From Nocardia nova SH22a (GTDB taxonomy: Bacteria; Actinomycetota; Actinomycetes; Mycobacteriales; Mycobacteriaceae): DNA of 64,000 nucleotides. The notes beneath the pieces are model-generated. The model was not told the origin of the DNA, ran no database searches, and worked only from the letters and a program-made list of their open reading frames with translations. Below, piece by piece: positions 27,600-38,265 of the stretch. Position numbers and translations under genes: made by a program. Positions within the stretch are counted from its first letter, which is position 1. Each line of letters starts with the position of its first letter. The stretch lies in contig NZ_CP006850.1 of the NCBI RefSeq assembly GCF_000523235.1, positions 5,890,001 through 5,954,000 on the forward strand, written 5' to 3'.

Positions 27600-27695
27600 G
27601 CGGCCGAGCGTAATGGGTCAGGGCGCGGAGGCGGTAGCGGAGCATTCCGCCGCGGACACGAAACGATCGGGCCCGCGCGGTGCCGGTACGACCGC

Positions 27696-30658
<2,963 letters not shown>

Positions 30659-30706
30659 TCACAGTCCAGCGACGACATCAAGTGCGGCGGCATATCAACC
30701 CTTGCA

Positions 30707-30737
30707 TGACATCAAATATGACGTCAAAATGGCGTCA
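30707..30737 (+). promoter_or_regulatory. Ladder of TGACGTCA-like operator half-sites over the HicB-like start
   Basis: TGACATCA (30707-30714), TGACGTCA (30719-30726) and TGGCGTCA (30730-30737) are spaced 11-12 bp apart, about one helical turn. A further CGACATCA lies at 30673-30680. The last copy overlaps the ATG, and no Shine-Dalgarno sequence is present. The arrangement suits autorepression by a ribbon-helix-helix protein. Confidence 0.6.
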
Positions 30738-31183
30738 TGGATCTGAACAAGTACACCGCCCGCCTGCACGACGACCTCATCGCGGCCGCCGCGCTCGGCG
30801 ATGAGAAGACCCGGGCCACCGCCGCCGCACTCGCCGCCGCCACCGAGAATTCGCTGCGCCTGACGCTGCTGGCCGCACTGTCGGATCTGGCCGGTGAGAT
30901 CAATGCCGAACTGGACGACCGCACGGTGCATGTCGCGCTGTCCGGAACCGATGTCGCGGTGGAAGTGCGCCGCACCCGGTCCGAGGAGCCGCATCCGACC
31001 TTCGAGGAGATGACCGGCGATATCAGCCGGGTGACCCTGCGCATGGTCGAGAACCTGAAGTCCCGCGCAGAAGAGGCCGCCACCCAGAGCGGTCAATCGC
31101 TGAACTCCTGGCTGGCCGGTGCCGTCCAGGGCGCACTGCGCGACCAGATGCGCAAGGGCGGACCGGGTTCCGGCGACAACTGA
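30737..31183 (+). CDS. Ribbon-helix-helix / HicB-like antitoxin-type protein
   Basis: This 148-residue protein has a helical Ala-rich N-terminus (MDLNKYTARLHDDLIAAAALGDEKTR). A central acidic strand region follows (LDDRTVHVALSGTDVAVEVRR). The C-terminal segment RVTLRMVENLKSRAEEAATQSGQSLNSWLAGAVQGALRDQ fits the RHH/Arc DNA-binding motif, with the RVTLRM beta strand and AxxxGQSLNxWL helix. Such genes are often called HicB-family antitoxins, but no toxin gene is adjacent here. It is probably self-regulated by the site ladder across its start. Its stop is 2 nt from the convergent gene at 31186. Confidence 0.75.
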   Translation: MDLNKYTARLHDDLIAAAALGDEKTRATAAALAAATENSLRLTLLAALSDLAGEINAELDDRTVHVALSGTDVAVEVRRTRSEEPHPTFEEMTGDISRVTLRMVENLKSRAEEAATQSGQSLNSWLAGAVQGALRDQMRKGGPGSGDN

Positions 31184-31185
31184 GT

Positions 31186-32217
31186 TCAGTCGACCACCCT
31201 GACCGTACCGTCGGCGCCGATCTCGGTCCGGCGGTCGTGGTCGGGCGCCTGCGCGAGCACCGTCGCCAGCACGCGACGGCCCGGCGGCAGAATCCGCACC
31301 GTCACCGATCCCGCGTTGGCGGCATCCAATTCCTTTGCGGCGGTGGCGATCACCCGCTCGCGCAGCCACGGCGCGGCGCCGTCGAACGCGCCGTCGTCGA
31401 GCAGGACCACCTCCACCCCGCGCGCCCGGGCGCCACGAGCGGCGCCGCTGAGTTCGTCGGTGGTCAGTTGCGGTGCGCGCAGGCCGTCGCGCAGTTCCGC
31501 CTCGAGCAGGCGGCACTGTTCGCGCTCGGCGGTGGTGAGCACCGCGCCGTCGGCGATCCGTTCCAGAATCGGGCGCGCCACCCGGTCGAGCCGGGCCAGC
31601 TGATGCGTGCGCTCGGCATCGGCGGCCGCCATGGTCGCCTCGGCCGCCGCCTGCGCGGCCGATTCCTCGCGCAGCAGCCGCAGCGACCGCTGGGTCGAGC
31701 GCATGATCAGCGCGAAGACCGAGATCGCGATGACGGTGCCGACCGGCACGATCGCGGCGACGGCCGCACCGGGGGTCAGCCAGGACTGCACCCGGTCGAC
31801 GCCGAGCACGATCGCGACCCCGGCCACCCCCGTCCAGGCCGCCGCCATCCGTCCCCTCAGCACCAGTACCGCCAGCAGATACGAGGTCGCGTAGGTCGTC
31901 CAGACCATGTAGCGGGCATGCGGCGGACTCTGATCCACCGAGGCCAGCGCGGTCGCGACCGCACCGGCCGCGGCCACGAACGCGGTGACGCCCCAGGGCA
32001 GCGGCTCACCGGGAACGGTCAGCACCAGCGCACCGGCCATCACCATCACCGCCAACGCGGCCGCCGCCGGTAACGGTGCGGTGGTGTCGAAATTGCGCAC
32101 CATGTACAGCGCGATGGTCACCTCGAGCATCACCAGGAACAGCCACGCCGCACCACCGCGCAGGCTCAGCAGTTCGCGCAGGCCGAATTCGGCGTCGCGG
32201 CGCGGCTCAGTACTCAC
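31186..32217 (-). CDS. Membrane sensor with degenerate kinase-like C-terminus (cassette 1 partner)
   Basis: This 343-residue protein has about six membrane helices (residues about 25-165). A helical linker rich in Ala/Glu follows, then a C-terminal domain with DRVARPILERIADG and VEVVLLDDGAFDGAAPWLRERVIATAAKELDAANAGSVTVRILPP. The order resembles an HATPase fold, but the N-box ELxxNAxxH and G-box DDGAGFD of active kinases are missing. The GTG at 32217 (VSTEPRR) is chosen by analogy with the paralogue's MSTPAPIR start. It overlaps the upstream kinase by 11 nt. It is the third gene of a regulator-kinase-partner unit. Confidence 0.7.
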   Translation of the reverse strand: MSTEPRRDAEFGLRELLSLRGGAAWLFLVMLEVTIALYMVRNFDTTAPLPAAAALAVMVMAGALVLTVPGEPLPWGVTAFVAAAGAVATALASVDQSPPHARYMVWTTYATSYLLAVLVLRGRMAAAWTGVAGVAIVLGVDRVQSWLTPGAAVAAIVPVGTVIAISVFALIMRSTQRSLRLLREESAAQAAAEATMAAADAERTHQLARLDRVARPILERIADGAVLTTAEREQCRLLEAELRDGLRAPQLTTDELSGAARGARARGVEVVLLDDGAFDGAAPWLRERVIATAAKELDAANAGSVTVRILPPGRRVLATVLAQAPDHDRRTEIGADGTVRVVD

Positions 32218-33475
32218 CGTCACCACCCCACACCAAGGTCACCGTGGTTCCTTCTCCCGGTTGCGATTCGACGAATCCGGCGCCGCCCGGGAGCTGGCGC
32301 ATCCGGCCGAGAATGCTCACCGAGATCCCCAGCCGGTCCGCGGAGACGGCGCCGACATCGAACCCGGCCCCGTCGTCGGCGAAGATCACGCGAATACTGC
32401 CCGCGCTGATCGTGCAGGTCACCGTGCGCGCGACCGGACGACCAGGCACCGAGGCGTGCCGCAGACTGTTGCGCACCGCCTCGGCCAGCGCCGCGGCCAC
32501 CGTGCGCGCGGCTGCGGCGGGCATCCGCAAATCGTCGAAACCCGGCCAGGTCCGAGTGGCGAATCGGACACCGGGGTTGACCTCGTGCACCGAGACGCGC
32601 AGGAAATGCACCGCGGCGGAGGCGTCCAGGACGCCGGGCCCGCCCGACTCGACCCGGATCTCGTCGAGTTGTTCGAGGGTGTGCTCGGCCTGGCGGCGCA
32701 ACACGTCCGAGGGTTCGCTGCCGCGCGAGGCATCCAGCAGGGTCGACAGCACCGCGTCGTGGATGAGCGCGGCGAAGCGCGCGCTCTCGTTGTCGCGGGC
32801 GACGGCCGCGGCGGCCTCGGCGGCCTGTCTGCCCGCCTCCTCCGATCTGTGGTCCACCCGGATTCCCGCCCGCAGCGCCGAGACCGCGCACCACAGGAAC
32901 AGCGCCGACAGACCGGCGGCCCGCGCCCACGCGCTCGCCACCGAGTAGGCCGTGAACGGCTCGGCCAGAAAGATATTCGTCGCCGCGACCGCGGCCGACC
33001 CCACCAGCAGATAGCCGATGGCGATCGGCACCGGCCAGGCCAGCGCGGCGGTGAGGACACCCAGCACCAGGATCCGATACAGCCACACCGAGGTGGCGGC
33101 GATGCTGTGGGTGTCCACCGCGAACGTCATCGAGGCCAGTGCGGCGAGGTACACCATCGCGGCACAGGCCGATACCAGCCGGATCACGCGCGGGCTCGCC
33201 GATACCGACACCAGCGCCAGTACGGGGAACAATCCGAAGGCGAGCACGACCGCGACCGGAGTCCACCAGCCGACCGCGAACCGGGCCTGTTCGGCGATCT
33301 CGGGGAGTTCGGCCAGGCCCATGATGATCCCGCCGACCCCGATCGACAGCCCGAGCCTGCGCAGCACCCGTTCGGCGGCGGGAGCGTTGCGCCGCACCGC
33401 GATCCGGGCCGGTAGCCACGTGCGAGCGGCGGCCGCGGTGCGCCCGAGGATCCCCGGCGTACCGACCGCGATCAC
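32207..33475 (-). CDS. Membrane sensor histidine kinase (cassette 1)
   Basis: This 422-residue kinase has about six to seven membrane helices up to residue 205. The dimerisation/phosphoacceptor helix FAALIHDAVLSTLL has His239 in the HDxxLSTLL context used by NarX/DesK-like kinases. An HATPase domain follows with N-box EAVRNSLRHA and G-box FADDGAGFD, then GTTVTLVWGG. The start GTG overlaps the response-regulator stop (GTGA, 33472-33475). It probably phosphorylates the upstream regulator. The input signal is unknown; the sensor part is mostly intramembrane. Confidence 0.85.
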   Translation of the reverse strand: MIAVGTPGILGRTAAAARTWLPARIAVRRNAPAAERVLRRLGLSIGVGGIIMGLAELPEIAEQARFAVGWWTPVAVVLAFGLFPVLALVSVSASPRVIRLVSACAAMVYLAALASMTFAVDTHSIAATSVWLYRILVLGVLTAALAWPVPIAIGYLLVGSAAVAATNIFLAEPFTAYSVASAWARAAGLSALFLWCAVSALRAGIRVDHRSEEAGRQAAEAAAAVARDNESARFAALIHDAVLSTLLDASRGSEPSDVLRRQAEHTLEQLDEIRVESGGPGVLDASAAVHFLRVSVHEVNPGVRFATRTWPGFDDLRMPAAAARTVAAALAEAVRNSLRHASVPGRPVARTVTCTISAGSIRVIFADDGAGFDVGAVSADRLGISVSILGRMRQLPGGAGFVESQPGEGTTVTLVWGGDGEY

Positions 33476-34128
33476 GGATTGGTGTTGCGCTCGGGTACCG
33501 GTAGCCACCCGTCCTCCACCGCACGCTTGTAGAGGTCGGTCTTGGTCGGGGCCGGACGTCCGGCATCGGCGTACTTCTGACGGATCCGGCCCAGATAGTC
33601 GTTGACCGTCTGTTCGGACAATCCGGTCAGGCGCGCCACCCGGGAGGCCTTCTCACCGGAGGCGTACAGAGTCAGCACCTCCTGCTGGCGCGGGCTGAGG
33701 CCGACGTCGGGCAGTTGCGGATCCCCGTCGATGGCGGCCGCCCAGTCGGTGGTCACCACCTGCTCGCCACTCGCCGCGGCCCGCACGGCCGCGACCACCG
33801 TCCGCACATCCTCGGATTTGCGGACCACGCCCAGCACACCGGCCCGTGCCGCCGACCGCACCAGGAAAGGGTTGTCGGCGCCGGTGAAAACCAGCACCTC
33901 GAGTCCCCGATCGCGCAGCGCCCGCACATTGTCCTGCGGACTCGAACCGTCGGCCAATCGCAGATCCAGAATCACCAGATCCAATTCCGCTGCCGTGGAA
34001 AGCAATTCCGATACGGTCCCGGCGGTCACGACCAATTCCAGATCGCTCTCACCGGCGAGCATGCTTTCCAACCCGAGCGCGACCGATTCATGGTCCTCGA
34101 CCAATCCGATCCGCCGTGGTGGCGTCAT
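33472..34128 (-). CDS. NarL/LuxR-type response regulator (cassette 1)
   Basis: This 218-residue regulator has a receiver domain with phosphoacceptor Asp55 (LVILDLRLADG), switch Thr82 (VFTGAD) and Lys104 (VVRKSED). The C-terminal LuxR HTH reads LSPRQQEVLTLYASGEKASRVARLTGLSEQTV. A distinctive extension follows: YLGRIRQKYADAGRPAPTKTDLYKRAVEDGWL. The ATG at 34128 is preferred over an upstream ATG because AAAGGTGG lies 7-8 nt before it. It is the first gene of the three-gene unit, with its kinase overlapping by 4 nt. Confidence 0.88.
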   Translation of the reverse strand: MTPPRRIGLVEDHESVALGLESMLAGESDLELVVTAGTVSELLSTAAELDLVILDLRLADGSSPQDNVRALRDRGLEVLVFTGADNPFLVRSAARAGVLGVVRKSEDVRTVVAAVRAAASGEQVVTTDWAAAIDGDPQLPDVGLSPRQQEVLTLYASGEKASRVARLTGLSEQTVNDYLGRIRQKYADAGRPAPTKTDLYKRAVEDGWLPVPERNTNP

Positions 34129-34259
34129 CACGATCCACCTTTCGCACATCCCCGAACACCTCGCCGCACCACGGCCTGCGTCCGACGCGGGCGGCCTTCC
34201 GTCGAGTATGCCGGGGCGGATGATCTCCGTGTGAGACACCAGAAATCGGGGGTGTCCGT

Positions 34260-34712
34260 TCAATCCATCAATCCGGCGGCCACCGTCGCCCCCAATTCCC
34301 AGCACCGCTCCCGGTCACCGGCGTCGGGCGGACCGGTCACGATCACCGGCGCGGCGACCTGTTCCCACCCCATTCCGGTGGTCACGGTGGCAATACTGCG
34401 TTCGGCCCCCTCGGTGCCTTGATTACCGTGGATATAGACGCCGAACGGGCGCCCCCGCGTGCTGTCCAGACACGGATAGTAGAAGGTGTCGAAGGCGTGT
34501 TTGAGCGCCCCGGACATATATCCCAGATTCGCCGGGGTCCCGAGCACATACCCGTCCGCCGCCAGCACATCATCGGCCGTCACCTGCAATGCCGCCCGCC
34601 GCACCACCTCGACCCCCTCGATCTCGGGATCGGTGGCCCCCGACAACACCGCCTCGAACATGTCCTGCAGGAACGGCGAGGGCGTGTGGTGGATGATCAG
34701 CAAGGTGGGCAC
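34260..34712 (-). CDS. Flavodoxin-like FMN reductase
   Basis: This 150-residue protein opens VPTLLIIHHTPSPFLQDMFEAVLSGA, giving the phosphate-binding strand-loop-helix of flavodoxins. ADGYVLGTPANLGYMSGALKHAFDTFYY (flavin-binding loop) and RPFGVYIHGNQGTEGAERSI follow. This is the NAD(P)H-dependent FMN reductase/WrbA-like pattern. The start is a GTG at 34712. It lies between the two divergent signalling cassettes, 132 bp upstream of the cassette 1 regulator and on the same strand. Whether it is part of that system is unknown. Confidence 0.82.
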   Translation of the reverse strand: MPTLLIIHHTPSPFLQDMFEAVLSGATDPEIEGVEVVRRAALQVTADDVLAADGYVLGTPANLGYMSGALKHAFDTFYYPCLDSTRGRPFGVYIHGNQGTEGAERSIATVTTGMGWEQVAAPVIVTGPPDAGDRERCWELGATVAAGLMD

Positions 34713-34750
34713 GCCTGCGAGCCTAGTGCGCGCGATTCCGGCGAGCCCGC

Positions 34751-35146
34751 TCACGACAGGGTGGCGTCGATGTCCAGGGCCAGCAGGGCGCGCAGGGTGT
34801 ATTCGGCCAGTCGTGCGGGCCAATGGGTTTCGAATGTGTCCGTGTGAAAGGTCGCGCGGGCGATTCCGTCGGCGTGTTCGATGATCACGTCGACGTCGTG
34901 CCCGCGTTGGCTCACCGCGAACGCCGCCGTCGGTGACGCGCCGAGTCCGTAACGGCGGCGCGCGATTTCCGGACGGACATCGCTAACGGTGGCGGCCACG
35001 ATGTCGATGACATTGTCATGCTGATGGCGGAGGCGGCGAGGGATACCGGTGGCGACGCCGTGTACCGCGAGTATCAGCTCGGCGAGGTCAGCGGCGGCCA
35101 CGGTTACCGCCGGGACACGGCCGCCCGTCGCAACGGAGGGGTTCAC
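34751..35146 (-). CDS. Hypothetical protein between signalling cassettes
   Basis: This 131-residue protein contains VAAADLAELILAVHGVATGIPRR and then GHDVDVIIEHADGIARATFHTDTF and LAEYTLRALLALDID. The fold looks alpha/beta with a predicted strand pair and a C-terminal helix. I recognise no family. AAGGAGG lies 4 nt upstream of the chosen GTG (35146); an adjacent GTG codon and an in-frame GTG seven codons earlier are less well placed. It lies 38 nt upstream of the flavodoxin-like gene on the same strand, so they may be co-transcribed. Confidence 0.6.
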   Translation of the reverse strand: MNPSVATGGRVPAVTVAAADLAELILAVHGVATGIPRRLRHQHDNVIDIVAATVSDVRPEIARRRYGLGASPTAAFAVSQRGHDVDVIIEHADGIARATFHTDTFETHWPARLAEYTLRALLALDIDATLS

Positions 35147-35338
35147 CACGCCTCCTTCACATCTCACACGCGCGGCATCGTCGGGCTCCAGTCTGACCGC
35201 TTCGGGCGAACAAATCTGTCGGGTCTCCGAATGACAATTGGTCGCTCGCCCAGGACGCGTGCACGCCCGCGGTCACTGCCGCGGGTCACGGCCGGTCGAT
35301 GAGGCCGCCCGTCCACCGGGCGCGGGAAGGGAGTTGCG

Positions 35339-36007
35339 TTGCAAGGGAAATCGGTCGCATCCGGTCCGCACCGGATCGGAATCGTCGAAGACCATCAGGT
35401 GACCATCGTGGGACTCCGGCAGATACTGGCCGCCGAGCCGTCGATCACCATCGCCGCCGCCGCGGCATCGGTGCCGGAACTACTGGCCGCCACCACCGAC
35501 CTCCACCTGGTCGTCCTCGATCTCCGGTTGCCCGATGGTTCGTCCCCGGCCGCCAATATCGAACAGCTGCGCGCGGCGGGCATCGAGACATTGGTCTTCA
35601 CCTCCGGTGACGAGCCGTTCCTGGTCCGTGCCGCGGCGCGGGCGGGCGTCCTCGGCGTGGTGCGTAAATCCGAGCGGGACGAGATCGTCGCCGCCGCGGT
35701 GCGCGACGCCGCTGCGGGACAACAGGTTCCGACCGCCGAGTGGGCGGTGGCCATCGATTCCGACGGTGATTTCGCGGCCGTGAACCTGAGCCCTCGCCAG
35801 CGAGATGTGCTGGCGCTGTACGCCTCCGGCGAGCCCGCCGCGCGGGTCGCGAAACTCACCGACCTGACCGAGGCCACGGTGAACGTCTATCTGGGCCGGA
35901 TCCGCCAGAAATACGCCGAATCCGGCCGCCCGGCACGGACCAAGACCGAGCTGTTCAAACGCGCGCTGGAGGACGGGTGGCTGCCCATACCGCGAAGACG
36001 TCGGTGA
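35339..36007 (+). CDS. NarL/LuxR-type response regulator (cassette 2)
   Basis: This 222-residue paralogue of the regulator at 33472-34128 has phosphoacceptor Asp61 (LVVLDLRLPDGSSP), VFTSGDEPFLVRAAARAGVLGVVRKSE and HTH LSPRQRDVLALYASGEPAARVAKLTDLTEATV. It is followed by YLGRIRQKYAESGRPARTKTELFKRALEDGWL. The TTG start at 35339 is supported by AAGGGAG about 6 nt upstream. It is the first gene of the plus-strand unit, and its stop overlaps the kinase start (GTGA). The 192 bp upstream hold the divergent promoters with the gene at 34751. Confidence 0.87.
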   Translation: MQGKSVASGPHRIGIVEDHQVTIVGLRQILAAEPSITIAAAAASVPELLAATTDLHLVVLDLRLPDGSSPAANIEQLRAAGIETLVFTSGDEPFLVRAAARAGVLGVVRKSERDEIVAAAVRDAAAGQQVPTAEWAVAIDSDGDFAAVNLSPRQRDVLALYASGEPAARVAKLTDLTEATVNVYLGRIRQKYAESGRPARTKTELFKRALEDGWLPIPRRRR

Positions 36008-37182
36008 GCGCCGCACCGGAGCCGCTCGGCGAGGGGCCCGCGGAAGCCCGGATCACCCGGCTGTTCGCCCGCTTCATCTCCTCCGGCTATCTGTTCTATC
36101 TGGCGCTGATGGCGCCGTCGATCGCCGGTGAGGCGGCGGTCCTGGCGTCCTGGTGGACTGTTTCGGCGGTGACGGCCGTGTACGGTCCGCCGATCGTGCT
36201 GGGCGTGGTGTCATTTCACCGCGACCTGCGCTGGACCCGGCGCGCGGCGGCCGCCTCCGCTCTCGGCTTCATCATCGCCGCGCTCACCTGGCCGCTGGCG
36301 TGGAACGGCGAACTGCTGCGGGCCGATGCCTGGATCTCCACGATCCCCGGGCTGGCGGGACTGGCCGCGGCGGTGGTGTGGCGACCGGCATGGACGCTGG
36401 CGGCGCTGATCTGCGCGGTGGTGCCGGTGCAACTGATCAATCACTTCTGCCGGGCGCCGGGCCACAACGGCGTGCTCGTTCCCGACCTGATGTTCGCCAT
36501 GAGCTTCTGCCTGCTCTACGTGTGCGCGGCGCTGATGGCGATGCGCACCGGGCGACTGCTGGACGCCACCCGCGCCGAGGCCCACGAGGCCGCCGCCGCG
36601 GCCGCCGCGGCGAGCGCACGCACCGTCCAGCGGGCCCGTTTCAACGCACTTCTGCACGACTGGGCGATGTCGACCCTGCTGGCGGCCGCCCGCGGCACGC
36701 ACCGCGCCGAGGTACGCCACCAGGCGGAACTCGCACTCGCCAAACTCGACGATGTCGAGGCCGAGGGCTCCGGCGCCTACACCGCCGACGCGGTGGCGGC
36801 TCATCTGCGCACCGCCGTCGCCGATGTCGACGAACGGCTGGCGGTCTCCTGCGGCGAATCCCCTTCCGGCGCGGCATTTCCCGCCGAGCCGGTGCATGTG
36901 CTGGGCGCGGCGGTCAGCGAGGCCGTCCGCAACAGCGTGCTGCACGCGGGCGCGAGCGCGGCCCGCACCGTGGTGCTGTCGCTGGCGGATTCGCGCATCG
37001 ACATCGTCGTCGCCGACGACGGGGCCGGATTCGACACCACGAGAATCGCCTCGCACCGGCTCGGCCTCGCGGTCAGCATCGTCGAACGGGTGCGCGGCCT
37101 GCCCGGCGGCGCCGTCGACGTCACCTCCCGCCCCGGCGCGGGAACCACCATCCACATGTCCTGGCAGGCGGTCACCGCATGA
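36004..37182 (+). CDS. Membrane sensor histidine kinase (cassette 2)
   Basis: This 392-residue paralogue of the kinase at 32207-33475 has about six membrane helices to roughly residue 180. The phosphoacceptor helix is FNALLHDWAMSTLLAAARG. The HATPase domain carries N-box EAVRNSVLHAGA, G-box VADDGAGFD and GTTIHMSW. The GTG at 36004 is chosen because it overlaps the regulator stop by 4 nt, exactly as in cassette 1. Its stop overlaps the next gene by ATGA. It probably signals to the regulator at 35339. Confidence 0.86.
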   Translation: MSAAPEPLGEGPAEARITRLFARFISSGYLFYLALMAPSIAGEAAVLASWWTVSAVTAVYGPPIVLGVVSFHRDLRWTRRAAAASALGFIIAALTWPLAWNGELLRADAWISTIPGLAGLAAAVVWRPAWTLAALICAVVPVQLINHFCRAPGHNGVLVPDLMFAMSFCLLYVCAALMAMRTGRLLDATRAEAHEAAAAAAAASARTVQRARFNALLHDWAMSTLLAAARGTHRAEVRHQAELALAKLDDVEAEGSGAYTADAVAAHLRTAVADVDERLAVSCGESPSGAAFPAEPVHVLGAAVSEAVRNSVLHAGASAARTVVLSLADSRIDIVVADDGAGFDTTRIASHRLGLAVSIVERVRGLPGGAVDVTSRPGAGTTIHMSWQAVTA

Positions 37183-38210
37183 GCACACCGGCCCCGATCC
37201 GCGATGTCCGCGCGCTGGTGGGCATGGACACCCGCGTGGCCTGGCTGCTCGCGGGGTTCTACCTCTGCTCCGAAACGGCTCTGGCGCTCAGTTCCGCCCA
37301 GCACGTCCGTCAGCTGTGGCCGATAGCGGCGGCCCTGGTCGTCACCGTGGCCGCGACCGTCGCGCTGCTCAGAGTGCGACCGGACCCGTTGCCCGCCTTC
37401 ACAACCGCCGCGCTGGTCGCATCGATCCCCGCGTCCACCGCGATGACACTGTTCAATCTGCCCGTGCCACCGGTGTCCGTCGCCCAGATGTGGGTGTTCG
37501 GCGCCTGCACGGTGACCGCGACGTTCATGTGCGTCCGCGGCCGGACCCCCGCCGCCTGGGCCGGACTGCTGTCGATGATCGCGGTCGCCACGGCCTGGTC
37601 GGCGACCACCGGACAGGGCATCGGCCACGGCTTCACCGTCTCGGGGATCAACCTGGGCCCGCTGGCGATGTCCACCTTCTTCGCCTACACCCTGCGCCCC
37701 GCCGCGCACTCGATCTTCCGGCTGCGCGAGGAATCGACCCGGCAGGCGGGTTCGGAAGCCGCCGCGGCCGCCGCCCTGGACGAACGCCGCGACCAGACCC
37801 AGCGCCTGGACCGCATGGTCCGCCCGATCCTGCAGACGATCGCGGGCCCGGCCGCGCTCGACATCGAACTCCGCGACGAATGCCGCCTGGTCGAAGCGCA
37901 TCTGCGCGACACCCTCCGCGCACCCGTGCTCGCCACCGAGCCGGTCACCACCGCCGCCCAGTCCGCACGCCGCCGCGGAGTGGACGTGATCCTGATCGAC
38001 GACCACGGCCTCGACCACCTGAATCCGGCTGCCCGCCAACAGATCCTGACAGCGATAGCCATCGAACTCGACAAGACCTCCACGGGCAGCGCCCACATCC
38101 GCATCCTGCCGCCGAACCGCGCGATCGCCGCGACGATAGTGATCAACGACCCGGATTCCGGGGTTCACCGGATCGAACTCGACCCCACGGCCCGGACCGC
38201 CGTGGGGTGA
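37179..38210 (+). CDS. Membrane sensor with degenerate kinase-like C-terminus (cassette 2 partner)
   Basis: This 343-residue paralogue of 31186-32217 has the same length. About six helices are followed by IFRLREESTRQAGSEAAAAAALDERRDQTQRLDRMVRPILQTIAG, then VDVILIDDHGLDHLNPAARQQILTAIAIELDKTSTGSAHIRILPPNR. N- and G-boxes of active kinases are absent. The ATG overlaps the kinase stop by 4 nt. A plausible role is a kinase-like partner forming a heterodimer with the adjacent kinase; this is inference from conserved gene pairing. A hairpin overlaps its stop codon. Confidence 0.72.
   Translation: MSTPAPIRDVRALVGMDTRVAWLLAGFYLCSETALALSSAQHVRQLWPIAAALVVTVAATVALLRVRPDPLPAFTTAALVASIPASTAMTLFNLPVPPVSVAQMWVFGACTVTATFMCVRGRTPAAWAGLLSMIAVATAWSATTGQGIGHGFTVSGINLGPLAMSTFFAYTLRPAAHSIFRLREESTRQAGSEAAAAAALDERRDQTQRLDRMVRPILQTIAGPAALDIELRDECRLVEAHLRDTLRAPVLATEPVTTAAQSARRRGVDVILIDDHGLDHLNPAARQQILTAIAIELDKTSTGSAHIRILPPNRAIAATIVINDPDSGVHRIELDPTARTAVG
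38182..38208 (+). terminator. Hairpin overlapping the stop of cassette 2
   Basis: ACCCCACGGC (38182-38191) pairs perfectly with GCCGTGGGGT (38199-38208) around a 7-nt loop. The 3' arm enters the TGA stop. It separates the cassette from the convergent STAND NTPase gene ending at 38266. Confidence 0.5.
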
Positions 38211-38265
38211 ACCACGTCGGTCGAACAGCAGATGGCCGACAACGCCGGCGGCCGGGGATTTGCCA

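Noticed and set aside
36153..37178. Extension of the cassette 2 partner protein through the kinase gene
   Set aside because: The Arg/Gly-rich stretch is out of frame with the kinase, whose helices and ATPase boxes are intact; the partner starts at the ATGA overlap (37179).
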